NCBI RefSeq assembly: GCF_000143415.4
Contig: NW_003314286.1
Location: 621,395-685,394, forward strand
Length of the DNA stretch: 64,000 bases
DNA from: Selaginella moellendorffii
Lineage: Eukaryota; Streptophyta; Lycopodiopsida; Selaginellales; Selaginellaceae
Direction: 5' to 3'
The notes beneath the pieces were generated by a model that was not told the origin of the DNA, made no database searches, and worked only from the letters and a program-made list of their open reading frames with translations. Within the stretch, counting starts at the first letter, position 1; every line of letters begins with the position of its first letter. The position numbers and the translations under genes are program-made. Shown here one piece after another: positions 1 to 11,059 of this stretch.

Positions 1-148
1 ATTATATATAATATATGTTTTTAAATCCTAAATCAGAAACAAAAAAATCCAAAAAAAGTATGAATTCCCTTTAGCATAAAACCATAAAAATTCTGGAAAG
101 ATAATCTAATCTCTCATATTTCTAATGGTTCACTCAACCAAAAAAGAC

Positions 149-470
149 CATATGTTCCCATTGATGTTAGAAAGGATTAAGGTCCATTCAAGTATTGTTC
201 CAAGTTTAGTCATTTCTCTTGCACGACACAATCAAAACTCTTGAAGGTTGAGTGAAATGCAACTGGAAAAATCAATGCCCAAAGTTGCCTTTGGTAGCTT
301 TATACATGAAGTAGTGACGTCACCACACTGTTTTGAAGGATTCTTACGCTTTTGTTTTTCTTCTGTAGATTAGTTGTTTTCGAGAAATTTTTTATAGGAT
401 TATTGTTGTGATAATTAATTTCAGCTTAGCGCATAGGAAAGTTTGAAACTTCTTATATGATTGTATCACG
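149..470 (-). pseudogene. decayed cyanovirin-N homology (CVNH) gene copy 1
   Basis: The stretch aligns by eye along nearly its whole length with the open CVNH gene at 17787-18302. Shared blocks include the 3' end (ACCATRTTCCCATTGATRTTAG on the plus strand), the segment encoding the second conserved Cys region, the PRQLQ-like segment and the 5' hydrophobic leader region. About 110 bases of the middle are missing and the frame is broken, so no CVNH protein can be made. The leader side still shows a possible intron (GT...AG on the minus strand near 320-360). It lies at the window edge, upstream of an unrelated gene. Decay could be older or newer than copy 2; I cannot date it. Confidence 0.72.
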
Positions 471-570
471 CCCGTCAAGAGCCGGGCCCTTGAAACAGTG
501 TTGGTGAGAGTTGAAAATCCAATGCTCTTAATTACTAATAGTTCTAACTAAATTCGTTTTCTGTGTACAA

Positions 571-669
571 GGAGCTCGTCTACTTAAGGAGAAAGAAGCC
601 AAAGCATATTTGTACCAAGAGGAAGCTGCACTAGAACAAGCAGAAGCTTCACGCATACCCTGGGCCTAG
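571..669 (+). other. possible terminal-exon remnant
   Basis: An AG acceptor-like site (tgtacaag, ending at 571) is followed by an open frame of about 32 codons, rich in Lys, Glu and Ala, ending in IPWA and a TAG at 667-669. It looks like the amphipathic C-terminal tail of some protein, but I cannot name the family and see no upstream exons in the first 560 bases, which hold a CVNH relic on the other strand. It may be a stray exon carried by a duplication, or chance. Confidence 0.25.
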
Positions 670-911
670 TTGGCTACAAAACATTAAGAAGGTAAACAGT
701 CACAATCTGGACTTCGGTTCTTTGAAAAACAAGCTCTTGCAAAGTACGATCTTCAAACAGGACTCTCTTTTCTTTTCTCTACAAACGGCTTCACAAAGAT
801 CAACTCATAGGCAAGTTGGACGTCCCTGGTGCTCCTCACGGTTCCACACCCATCATCTTTGCCATTTATCGACAAACTTGAAAAGAAATTCTGTTAAAAC
901 GAAGAGGCACT

Positions 912-2468
912 CTATTCGTCTTCTTCGTGTGACAGGCGCCTCCTCTTTGAAGGCTCTTGTGGAAAAGGCTCAACGTGATGAATTCCTCCGAGACAAGCCA
1001 TGGCAACCATTTGCAGCATGCTTTCAAGCATCACGGCCCTGTGTATGTTCGCCCCCCCTCGAACGCCCTGCTTCAAGCTCTGCGCCATCCGAATGCCAGC
1101 GGCTTTGAGAATGTCATACTGCGTGTACCTCAGCACCACGTCTCCTATAGCAATGCGAAGCAGGCCCTCATAAAACTTTTTGGCCCCGGACGAAAAGAAG
1201 CCACCGTCGACTTCATTAGTCGGAAGCGGGTACCACTGCGCCAACAAGCAGATCATGAGCCGTGTCAAGTAAAGCCTCCTCACCTCTGGAGCAATGTACA
1301 AGTCTCCGACGATGAACGGCTGCTTCGAGTATTTTGCACTCTCCCGGTAGTTTTCACGCAGAAACTTGGTCCCAAGAGCAAACATCTTGTCAATGACAGA
1401 CTTTGAAGTCGGAGTCCGTCCTGATGGTCGAGTAGTCTCCACAAAATCTGTAACCAAAAGACGCGGGTAAGAATTCGGAACATGAAAAGCGAAAAAAAGA
1501 AAAAACACAATGAAACCTGAATACGCTTTGTCCGAGACTTTGTTACCACCTGCCAATATTTGACCTTCAGCTTTCAGAATTGCATATGTGAACTTGTGCT
1601 TGGAGAGGGCCAATAAGTACACTGCATGAAAAGAAAAAGATGAATGAAAACATTAAAAAAGAACTTACTTGGCTTGTAGTGTCTGTTCGACAAGTTCCGC
1701 CTGATTTCAGGGCGAGCACAAGCTACAGCCTGGGCAATTGCTTCCCACGTCTCGTTGGGCTTGAACTCGCTGATTAAGGCACATCGCTGTGCCGACAGGC
1801 GAAGCCGTTCCACCTCACACTCTGTTCGCTTGCGAGGCCCTTCATTGAACACGAACGCTCTCCCGTCGGTCCGTCCAGTATCTGCGACATCGTAAGGACC
1901 CTAAGGAGGTGCGAGATGAAAACCTTTTGGACTTTCGCCCGAGCTTGAGCTGTCGCTCCCCGATGCGTTACTGTCCTCGTTCAAGATGGCTTCAACTTCC
2001 TCCAAGGCATTGTTCGCTCCGGAAAGGACAATGACAAAGCCCTTCTGATCCAGTTCATCTTCATCACCATCTGCAACGGACTCTAGAAAAGAGGAATTGT
2101 ACTCTGCATCAGTTGGCGTGGTGAATCTTTCAACCTGACGAATCAATTCCAAATGCCTGGGTCGGAAGTTGAGCTCTGTAACGGCCTCGCTGTACGATCT
2201 GCAAGGGTCTAGGTAACCTTGCGAGCAGGGATGAAAGAACTCACCTCTCGAAATCTGCCATGGATGTGCTGATCAGGTGAAGGCAGGCATCGAGCGCATC
2301 CGGGTTCATCTTCCCGCCCTTGAACCTATCGAAGGCGAGCTGAGAAACAGCCGGCTGGTGGCGGTGGATATTCAGGAACGGCTCCACAGCCTGGAGCACC
2401 CCAAAGTTGAACTCGCTCGGCGGAAAACGAAAGGGATCGGTCACGCCCCACACATGCGCCATCTTCAA
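912..2468 (-). CDS. unrecognised plant protein, multi-exon
   Basis: At least five exons on the minus strand can be joined in frame. The N-terminal exon (from 2468; an internal Met at 2462 is the alternative start) encodes MAHVWGVTDPFRFPPSEF and a helical segment. Next comes an acidic Ser/Asp-rich exon (about 2150-1905), a basic helical exon (about 1850-1680), a short exon near 1620-1520, and a long last exon (about 1455-912) ending in a basic SKRRRLSHEEDE tail that could be a nuclear signal. Introns are short. The last exon contains runs of hydrophobic and aromatic residues suggesting a folded helical domain. I do not recognise the family and propose no function. It is flanked by pseudogenes on both sides yet appears open throughout, which argues that it is a living gene. 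Confidence 0.6.
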
Positions 2469-2533
2469 TTTCTTAGGGTTTGTGTGAGAGACAAACTATA
2501 AAACAAACTAACATTAAGTAGACATGAAAAGTT

Positions 2534-2645
2534 AGCAAACTATACAAAACACCTTCTTACCAAATGCTTGTCGATTCTTCATCACTATTATATAACTTGC
2601 AGTTTCCAGCATTTTACGGATAAATTCTTTCTGGGTAACTTGGGC
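2534..2645 (-). pseudogene. GDSL lipase fragment (duplicated-block A)
   Basis: Two short stretches match the intact GDSL gene at 25965-27314. The segment 2534-2575 resembles its exon 3/intron junction (gcaaact.tacaaa ... cttaccaaatgc). The segment 2600-2645 resembles its exon 2 end (cagcattttacggataaattc versus caacattttaccgataaattc, then gggtaacttg). Everything else of the gene is deleted. Its position immediately before the PPR relic repeats the GDSL-PPR order seen at 26-29 kb and 29.7-32.9 kb. Confidence 0.7.
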
Positions 2646-2671
2646 TTGAAAGGATAAGATATTCTTTGTCA

Positions 2672-3620
2672 CTAATTACTGAAGATTGCGATAGAACAAA
2701 TGTTGGCGAGCAGGATATAGGGACGCGTCAAGAACAAACTCAGCAGCTCTCGCGGATCTAGCGTGATCGTTTGGGAGCCAACACGCGCCAAGGACGCCAA
2801 TGAATTGGGGATGAACTCCTCGGCCTCCTCCAGCCTTTCGGATCGCGCCAGAAGATCGACGATGCACTCATAGTGATCCCTTCCCGGATCGATGCCATAA
2901 TCCACCACCATGGACTGGAAGTGCTCGCATCCCTCCTCCAGCCGTCCGCCGTGGCTACTGCTCGCGATCATGGCCCCGAAAGTGATCTCCCTTGACGCCC
3001 TGCTGCTGCACACCGCCTCGCCGGAGAGCCCCTTGGATTCGACATAGCCCGATATCATTGCGTTCCAGGAGGCTGCACCATGCAATCAAACACGCGCAGG
3101 GGATCTCCACTCGTGGCAATTGCCGAGATCGTCGTCGTCCAAGTGATCACAGCCATCTCGTCGAAGATCTTCCAGGCTTCTTGGATTTCTCCATTCACGG
3201 CATTTGCTTGGAGCATCGCGTTCCGGGCCACGGCGTCTTTGAGCGGCATATTCCAGAAGAGGTGGCGCGCCTCTGCCAGCCGTCTGATCATCTGGGAGTA
3301 GAACGTGATCATGACCGTCACCGTGGGGCATTACGTTCCGGAATGCGGTCGAGCAGCATGGCCGCCCTCTGCAGATGCCCGTTTTGGGCAAATGCCAATG
3401 CCATGATGTTCCAGGGGAAAAGATACCTCTGGGTATGGTGGGCGAAGCATTCGTTGGCCTCCTGGACGTTGCCGCACTTGCCGTACATGTCGATGACGAG
3501 ATTTTGGAGGAAAGTGCTGGAGTGCAGAAGATCGTCATGCATGAGTCGCTGGTGGATCCAGCGTCCTTGGGAAACATTCCTGGTGCCAGCGACGTTCTTT
3601 TCGGCCCTTAACGGGCAGGC
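2672..3620 (-). pseudogene. PPR gene relic (duplicated-block A)
   Basis: Minus-strand fragments in several frames match the intact PPR gene at 30318-32861. The C-terminal part (DYGIDPGRDHYECIVDLLAR, then RLEEAEE) is at 2780-2930. A repeat with SWNAMISGYVES is at 3030-3075. The N-terminal part (LHSSTFLQNLVIDMYGKCG) is at 3470-3540. The middle of about 1.6 kb, covering most repeats, is deleted, and frameshifts separate the rest. The family binds organellar RNA through tandem helical pairs; this copy cannot. Confidence 0.85.
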
Positions 3621-3683
3621 ACGCGCCAGTTAAGTTGATTGCGAGATTAATTATTGCCAAGCCCACATGGCCTAAACAGTTCT

Positions 3684-4850
3684 TCAAAATGGTTCTCGCA
3701 GCAGCAAAAAGCGGCGGAGGTAGATGTTTTTTCTAGCGTGTTTTTCTTCTTTTGATCTCTTGGGCAATCTGAGAATGGTTCCGGAAGAGCAGCCGCGCGT
3801 CAATCCTGGAAGGAGAGGCCCAAACTCCAGGACTTGAAAGTTGAACGCAAGCTCTTGTCCGAGGAAGTGGCGAGCAGGAGATGCTCAAGAAGGTGATGTT
3901 TTTTTCCTTGGGTCATTTTTCCAGACTTACGAAAACTAACGAAAAGATTTACGAACGTATCGAGCTCAAGAAGAAGATCCTCACGGAATACGATTTTCCA
4001 CGACCCCGAGTACCTGAGCCCAGAGTTCATGACTGCCTTGAAGGAGAGAAACTGCATTGACGATTTTCTCCATCGGCAAGAGAGGCGTTTGCAGGGACAT
4101 ATACTCTCACTGGATCAACCACGAGAAGCTCCGGGCCTACTGTGAGGGCTATTCGCTACAAAAGCTTCGTCCCATGGCTGAGAAAGTGGCGAGAATGAGT
4201 GGAAGTGTGGTTTTTGCCGTCACCGAGGAAACCACGTCGTTTATACTCTACACCCTCGCGGATTGAAAATATGCGCAACAAGGGAAAGGTCCGTCGTAGT
4301 TTTTTCTTTCTGGCAAACTTTTCTTATCTTCCATGTTCTGATTTCTCTAAGCTTTGTGCAGGCGCTAAAGAAGGCGCTCTTGCTCAAGTCCCTCTATCGC
4401 AATGTGCGTGAGCTCACGGAAAGGATTCACAAGCATCGCTTGCAAGCTGTCTGTTAGCAATGGAGAGACACGCACAAGGAGGAAGAATTTTCTGTGTTTA
4501 TTCAACTATATATGGATAGTACATATACATGGAACTACTACCATATGGGCATATAATTTCTACTTCTAACATTTCCACTCATGATCAGGTGGCTAATCCA
4601 AGCTTGAATCGTGCCTAGTTAATCTGAGATGATGAGTATGGAGAGTTGATGAGAAAATCATACAAAAAACTCATTAATCAATTTCCCAAAACTTAGTTTT
4701 TGGTCTTATACTTGCTTGCACACTTTTTGCTCTTTGCTAATTGCCACTCTTAATTGTGAACTTCCCACTATATATACATAGAACTACTGCCACGTGGGTA
4801 TAATTACATGCCACAACTCTGAGAAGCAGCGGAAAGCAGGCCACAGAGAC

Positions 4851-4915
<65 letters not shown>

Positions 4916-4950
4916 ATTTAAACGAACTTTCCTTAGTGAGTCCGGCCCTC
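3684..4950 (+). pseudogene. CRM-domain gene relic (duplicated-block A)
   Basis: This copy matches the intact CRM gene at 33052-34139 exon by exon. The region around 3690 matches the first exon, 3775-3890 the exon with VPEEQPR, 3940-4270 the CRM core (RDIYSHWINHEKLRAYCEGY), and 4363-4457 the exon with ELTERIHKHRL. The frame is broken: the first core motif is shortened, the RGRNFSHGYQ segment is missing near 4250, and the last exon is split. After 4457 about 350 unrelated bases intervene, then homology resumes near 4817 (tgagaagcagcggaaagc) and runs through an AG microsatellite to about 4925. It is divergent from the PPR relic next to it, as in the intact pair. Confidence 0.85.
4853..4910. repeat. 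(AG)n microsatellite
   Basis: About 28 AG dinucleotides in a row, nearly perfect. They sit exactly where the intact CRM gene (34060-34090) has the short purine stretch encoding EAEERGED, between tgagaagcagcg and ggaggattta, so the tract appears to have grown from coding DNA in the dead copy. Confidence 0.95.
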
Positions 4951-4959
4951 CTGTGCACA

Positions 4960-5735
4960 CGTGTTCACCATGCTCGTGCTGGCGATGCTGTTCTTCTCTC
5001 CTGTCGTAGACCAGCTTCACGTCATCCGGTGAACATGTTGACGAAGCCGTTGCCGACGAGAACATCCAGCGTTTCATTGCTCTGGGTGACGCACTGGAAG
5101 AGAGCTCGGCCCTACGCCGGGTCTCCAATGCTCGAGCACGCCTTGGCAGCGCAGGTGAAGGTGATCTTGTTGGGCCAAGTGCCGTCGAGCGTGAGCAGCC
5201 GGAAGACATGGAGGGCGGCGCGTTCCACGCAGGGATCATGGCGTTCCACGACTCGAATGTCCTCTCTGTCATCCGGTCGAAGACCAACTTCAGATGAAAG
5301 TCAGCTCCCCGCTCAGGATGGAATCAAACATCGCCTCGGCCAAGTTCCTGCTCTGGGCGTATGCCGTGAGCAAGATGTTCCTCGAGAACACATCCTTGAC
5401 AGGTAAGCTACATTTTTCTTCGCTCACGCATTGCTTCTGGGCGTACAGGAGATCATCGTGTTTCAAGTCACCGCACTCTTCTCCGGAAGCTTGTCAAACA
5501 CCATCCTAGCCTCCTCCAGATGCTCATTCCGGGAACAGGCAACGATGATAAAGTTCCAAGTGTATGGATTCCTTTCGGCAAGCTTGGCCTCCTGGATCCC
5601 GCCGCTTTCGATTGCAGGTATTTTTCTTGCTTGCTCGTGTGTTCTTCCACAAGTTTTCTCTACGTTTGTGAGGTACCTGTGCCCGTCAAATCCAGCTTTG
5701 GCGAGCTGGCCGTGAACTCTCCGGAGTGGCGGCAT
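4960..5735 (-). pseudogene. second PPR relic
   Basis: Minus-strand pieces in different frames read as PPR repeats. Around 5640-5735 there is RRVHGQLAKAGF, an entry motif typical of PLS-type genes. At 5463-5560 there is RNPYTWNFIIVACSRNEHLE then ARMVFDKLPEKSAV. At 5295-5400 there is ILLTAYAQSRNLAEAMFDSI, and near 5230-5285 VFDRMTERTFESWNAMIPAW. Stops and frame changes separate them. It is not clearly a copy of the PPR gene at 30-33 kb, so it may come from another member. Confidence 0.7.
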
Positions 5736-5936
5736 TTGCGTATGAGCGCCCTGTTCTCAACCTTTTTTTGGGCTTCTGCAGAATCAACGCTGTGGACGGT
5801 CGAAGAAGAAAACGAGCGATCTTTCCAGACCCTGATTCGCAGTGAGCGCATACAACCCTCTATATCTTTTCTTGCGTTTAAGGTACACTTACTAAGATGA
5901 ACTAGAACTTAGATTTCCGAGGTCCTAGCAAATCTA

Positions 5937-6300
5937 TCATAGTACAGGTCCACAGAACACCATGTTTCCATTAATGTTTGTAATAAAGATGTTGAGGTCC
6001 ACTTCGTTGGTATTCCAGCTACCATCTTGCATGTTTCGTGCAAAATTCCTTCTGCGTTTGTGTAGATGCCATAGCAGCTGCTCAGGAACATCCTGTAACA
6101 ATCTTCCGTTGCTTGTCGTTGCCAAGGTATGGATCCTTTCCCTAAGTGGGGGAGAGTGTCACAAATATGCAACCCAATGAATCAATCCCTGGGAAGGTTT
6201 TGCAGGCTGCCATGAGTTGCTGGAGAAAATTGTGCCATTCTATCTTGGTGCATGTTGCGCTAAATCCGCCTCATTGATGAAGAATCACGCTTCAGTGGTT
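5937..6300 (-). pseudogene. decayed CVNH gene copy 2
   Basis: On the minus strand one frame reads DGSWNTNEVDLN then ITNINGNMVFCGP, matching the C-terminal half of the CVNH repeat in the gene at 17787-18302. Another frame carries the preceding part (GILHETCKM), so there is a frameshift between them. Upstream, 6205-6260 reads like the first half (MEWHNFLQQL). A stop interrupts near 6150. It is more diverged from the open copy than copy 1 is. Confidence 0.75.
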
Positions 6301-6309
6301 CGCTCCCTG

Positions 6310-7796
6310 TTGCTTTAGCACTTGATGTCCGCCAATCATGTGGCTTGTTGCTACCTGGAAGCACTTTTAGTTGCTGCAAACAAGTTTCGCATTGGGATGA
6401 AAAGTGGATGAAAAGTGTAGAAAACTAGCAAGACTATTAGTGCCATGCGCACTGCTCACTCCCAGAGAAAATTTGCTGAAGTTCAGCATTCTTTGCATAA
6501 CTGCATAAAGACTAGTAATAGACAATGTTTGAACGTGTCAAAGCTTTCAATATACTTTTAACATTGGACATGGAGCATTTTGTTTGATAGTTGTTTAGCA
6601 AAATATTCCAAGTTTATTGTCCTCAGCTATGATAGATAGTGGTTGTTAAACTCATCTCAAACTTCATTCAATACTTAGTTGGCTTTAAAATATTGAATTA
6701 TGATTTCTATTTTTTGGTTTGTGTTTAAAGGCAAAACATTGGAATATTGCTAGAATTCTGGATATTCGTCAATTGAATTTTCTGAATTTAGGGTAAAACT
6801 CTGTTTACTAATTAAGTGATACACTTTCACCTCAACTTTATTCTATGGTCATTATGAGTAAGTTTGTCCCAAAAGGATAATTTTTATAGTCAAGTTTAAG
6901 AGTCTTAAAAGTGGATTTAAAAGCTATTAGATGAATCTTCAAGTAGACTATAGTTTGATTTTAAGGTGATAATATTTTTGTTACAATCAACTTTAAATCC
7001 ATTAAATCATCTCCCAAAATTTATTACTTGGGAAGCAAAACCAAATATTAATATTATTGACTGATGAAGAGGTCAATATTTTATCTTGTATATCTTCCCA
7101 AGTAAAACAGAAGAAGGAAGCTTAGAAGAAATAGAGTTATGCTTAAGTTTACATCCAAAGAAGAAAGACCCGATCTAGGTAATGTTTGTCATAAACAAGC
7201 ATGAAGCAGTTAGGAACTGTTATAAAATAATATAGTATATAAATAACACTTAAACATGCTAAAAAATAACCCCTACTCAATGTTGTATGTATCTACATTA
7301 AATTAATTATCTTTCTCCCACTTATGACTATTTATGCAAAGTAAAGTTAAAAAAGTAACATATGTTTATCCTTATTCATGCCTTTGGGTTTAAAGTTGAA
7401 TTTTACTCTATTTTCTTCTTATACATCTTTTTCTTCTTTTCTTTTCCTACATTTTTGTCTTTATTTGTTTGTCAATATTTTGCAAGTAGGGGCAAGAATG
7501 CAAGTATAGACATAAAAAAACTTTATTCATTTTTGGTGACTACGGTAGGATAAGCCATCACTCTTTGACTTTAAAAATACTTAGAAAAAAATTTCTTGTG
7601 AATTCCAAATGTGTCCAGCACTAAGAATCACAAATAAACATCTTTAGTGATTGCAAAGGTTCTAAGCCCAGACAATACTAAATGAAAAAGCTCTTTTTGT
7701 GATTACAATGGCTTAGTGCTCATACAATGCAAGAAAGATAATTTTCAACCATCAGAGCATAAAATGAGTTTGAAATTGAAATATGGCATACATTGC
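6310..7796. other. AT-rich intergenic stretch
   Basis: About 1.5 kb of AT-rich sequence without an open frame I can support, without recognisable transposon ends and without RNA gene motifs. It separates the CVNH relic from the hAT element. Confidence 0.6.
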
Positions 7797-7804
7797 CAAA
7801 AAAC

Positions 7805-10342
7805 CATAGTTACGAACACGAACACGGAACACGAACACGAGCCTCAGATTTCAGGAACCCGAACACGGAACACGATCACGGCCCACGATGGCTCACGAAT
7901 ATTCTACTGAATATTCTAAGAATATGTTATTTAAAAATTATATTCTATTTCTTATTATATTATTATACGAATATGCTATATTTTATTATATTATTCTTAA
8001 TATTTTTATTTGCACATAAACTACTTCACACTTTTAAACTACTCAAATATCCTGCATCTCATCGTCATCTTCAACCTCATGATCTTCGACCTCACGATCT
8101 TCGACATCATCTCCATCTTCCTCTTCCTGTCCTGACTCAAGCTCGTCTTCAGGATGAGGAACTGTCTCCAGGACTTTGTAGCTTACAAACTTGTCGTAAT
8201 CACGATCATTTTTGCAGGTTAACAACCTGGTGTTGCAAGCCACAAAAACCAGATCCGCTGTCCTGTCCATGGTAAGTCTATTCCTCTTTTTTGAAGAAAC
8301 ATGCTCGAAAGTACTGAACAATCTCTCCACCGAGGACGACGAGCATGCCTGACTTAGAACTCGAATGGCCAACTTCTGAAGAGCTGGAGTTTCATAACCA
8401 TAGTCCTCCCACCAACATACAGCTCCCCTCTTAGTGCGATCAGCCTTAGCATCATATGAGTTGAAAATGCCTCCTATCCTCCGGTAAGTTAAAAGCTCAT
8501 CACGTATCACATCCCTCTCACTGGATGTAAACATGGCCAGCAGATAAGCATTCCAATCCTTCATGACCTCTCTGTTAGCATGCTTTTCATACTCCTGAAA
8601 CTCGGGGTCCAACATGTACGCCACCGAGTGCATGAGCAAGTGATACTCATGCCACCTATTAGACATGATCTGATGAAGTTCCCTATACCTGCCATAATCC
8701 GACTGTCCTTCCTCTAAACTTGCATCCAACCTGTTCATGCACTCATATATCTTTCCAATCGCAGGTATATCACCGTCCACAACACGAAGAAGCAGCATAA
8801 CATCCTTGGACACCTCTAGCATGTCCTTAACCTGTTGCCAGAAACTGTCATCAAAAACCGTTGCATAACTGTCCCTTCCTGCTCTCGACTTCGACTCAGG
8901 CCTTGCTCTGTACGCAAGGCATACGAACATCTGTTGTAAAGCTTCTCGGAGCTCCACCAGCCTCTCCATCATAATGAAGTTGTAGCCGAACCTGGTATCA
9001 CAATAACGCAGCAATCGCTTGTGAGTAAACTCCACCAGCAGTGCCACTATATGAGAGTGGTTTCTAACGAAGATCACCAAAGACTTTCCACGCTCCAGAA
9101 GTGTTGCCATCCATGGAAGTACACCGAAGTCTTTCAAGGCATTGTTCAAGCAATGGGCAAAACATGCTGCCCATTGAATTTTCGGGTACCTTTGTTGCAA
9201 AAGTGCTGCTGCTGCTCTGTTTGCATTTTCCCCATCGGTCACAACCATGACAACGTTCTCTGCACCTACAATGTTAATGCCTTCTTCCCAGCAGCGCAGA
9301 GTATTTTCAGCTGTTTTTCCTGTTAAGGAAATGTCGATAGCCTTCAAAAAAGCTCCTCGTCCTTGACTATATGCCACAAGCCCCATGATATGCCGATTCC
9401 TCCTATCTGCCCACCCGTCTGCGCATATGGTTGCACCCCTCTGCTCCCACTGCTTCCTCAAGGACGCCATCTCAATGTCAATGAATCGTTTCTCTTTCAC
9501 CAAAAGCTTATCCCGGAGATCACCATATTTTGGTGGTGCATAAGGCACACCATGCCTGGCAACTTCCTGTATCATGTTGAGGAAGTAAGGTGACCGAGCC
9601 TTGACAAATGGAATGTGTTCATTCCAGAAAAATCTTCCGATAGCCACATCAACTCGGTTCTTCCGCTCAGGATCCATCGAATCAACAATATGGACTTGAC
9701 TCTGTTTGCTAAAAAACAGGGAACTGCAGCCACTTCCACTTGACTGGGATGATACCACCGGTGGAAATCCTTGGACATTGCCATCCATTCTCATAGAAGC
9801 ACCACCAGATTCATTCGGCCGTTTCTTCCCCCTTGCCCCTTTCTCGGAATCAATAACCTTTTGCATATTGAGCAGATCCGCTTTCTTGTTACCTGGGATG
9901 AGAGGACAACTCACAATATCCTTGCTGCCTGGGCCTTCTCCTAACAGATGAGCTCGCACACGATCAACACCACTCAGTTTGTTCACCATTGGGCAGTATT
10001 TGCATGACCATAATTTGTGGCCATGCCCCCTGCTCTCAAGAACACTTACCTCATCCCACCATCGCGAAGAAGGATGCTTTCGCAGTATGCTGGATTGCTG
10101 CGCCATGCTTGTTTGCCTTGGATTGTTGCTGCTGTGCCCTGAAATGGTGCGCCCTGGCTGGATTGTCGTGTGATGCCGTGCGCCCTAAAACCAGAATATT
10201 CCGCGCGAGAATATTCTGAACAGTGGTCCGTGTTAGTGACACAGACCACTGTTCACGAACACGGCCGTGGGAACACGACCCATGGCCGTGTTCGTGAAAC
10301 ACGGTGAACACGGCCGGGATCCTGGCCGTGTTCGTAACACGG
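7805..10342 (-). mobile_element. complete hAT-superfamily DNA transposon
   Basis: A 2538-bp element bounded by a perfect 8-bp target-site duplication, CAAAAAAC at 7797-7804 and 10343-10350, the size typical of hAT. The termini are imperfect inverted repeats of about 16 bp: CATAGTTACGAACACG at the left, and CCGTGTTACGAACACG when the right end is reverse-complemented. Both subterminal zones (7812-7880 and 10230-10340) carry many copies of a GAACACGG-like motif in both orientations, as expected for transposase binding sites. The single open reading frame inside is a hAT transposase. Clean ends, intact TSD and an open frame suggest a fairly recent insertion that may be autonomous. Confidence 0.9.
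8043..10106 (-). CDS. hAT transposase
   Basis: An uninterrupted 687-residue protein. The N-terminus (about residues 10-75) has a BED-type zinc-finger pattern, with SCKYC as the Cys pair and later His and Cys. The middle holds the RNase-H-like core, with CADGWADRRNRHIMG (about residues 232-246) and a VTDGENANRAAA stretch followed by WAACFAHCLNNALKD, the usual hAT signature. The C-terminus (about 600-640) has the dimerisation motif SSSSVERLFSTF followed by KKRNRLTMDR. The last 40 residues are strongly acidic. It would cut and paste elements with matching ends in the nucleus. Whether it is expressed cannot be seen. Confidence 0.93.
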   Translation of the reverse strand: MAQQSSILRKHPSSRWWDEVSVLESRGHGHKLWSCKYCPMVNKLSGVDRVRAHLLGEGPGSKDIVSCPLIPGNKKADLLNMQKVIDSEKGARGKKRPNESGGASMRMDGNVQGFPPVVSSQSSGSGCSSLFFSKQSQVHIVDSMDPERKNRVDVAIGRFFWNEHIPFVKARSPYFLNMIQEVARHGVPYAPPKYGDLRDKLLVKEKRFIDIEMASLRKQWEQRGATICADGWADRRNRHIMGLVAYSQGRGAFLKAIDISLTGKTAENTLRCWEEGINIVGAENVVMVVTDGENANRAAAALLQQRYPKIQWAACFAHCLNNALKDFGVLPWMATLLERGKSLVIFVRNHSHIVALLVEFTHKRLLRYCDTRFGYNFIMMERLVELREALQQMFVCLAYRARPESKSRAGRDSYATVFDDSFWQQVKDMLEVSKDVMLLLRVVDGDIPAIGKIYECMNRLDASLEEGQSDYGRYRELHQIMSNRWHEYHLLMHSVAYMLDPEFQEYEKHANREVMKDWNAYLLAMFTSSERDVIRDELLTYRRIGGIFNSYDAKADRTKRGAVCWWEDYGYETPALQKLAIRVLSQACSSSSVERLFSTFEHVSSKKRNRLTMDRTADLVFVACNTRLLTCKNDRDYDKFVSYKVLETVPHPEDELESGQEEEDGDDVEDREVEDHEVEDDDEMQDI

Positions 10343-10350
10343 CAAAAAAC

Positions 10351-11059
10351 TCAAGTTTAAATTATTTTGCTAGTAATTTCTTGAGAAAAATCCAAAAGAA
10401 AAAAGAATGGAGTTTGTTTGATGTGGAAAACACAATCAATTATTCTAGAATTCTTTCTTTCTGAGCAAGTTTTTACTTGGGTTTTTAAAAAATATATTTT
10501 TCAATAGCATGTTACAATTTTTCTACATATATACAAATAGGTGTATTTGACTCCAACTTAAAGAGAGCTAGAGCTATCCTTAGTGAAGAATAAATTGAGG
10601 AATTATTCATTTAAATTTTACATTTGTAAACACATCGTGTGTTGGATCTTGTAGCCTAAGTTATGGAATTTCTTCCACATCGTTTGCCTAGTGTTGTCCA
10701 TTTGTGTACTCATCACTTCTTCGATGTTTGGATAGATTTATATAGGCATCAAAGTTGTCTCTGTAAACATATACGAGTCATGACTATGTTCCTAATCTAG
10801 GTGTAGTGTTTTATCACCATACTTGCTGTGTTCAACTTTTCTATAATATACTCGACTACTGAATTTTTGCAGAACGAACCCTAGAGGTCTCACAACTTGG
10901 ATTTTCAGATCTAGGCAGAATTTTTTTTTGAAGAGAGAATTTTCCTTAATTGAATTTGTATCATCAGGATTCTCTTCCACTTCCACATTCCTTGCTATCT
11001 CTCTTGGAGGAGATAGCAAGGTGGAGGTGGTGGCTCAATGGCAAGGTGAAGTGTCAGAT
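10351..11059. other. AT-rich intergenic stretch
   Basis: No gene, repeat unit or RNA motif that I can support. A T-run at 10921-10929 and weak plus-strand frames are present. Confidence 0.5.
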
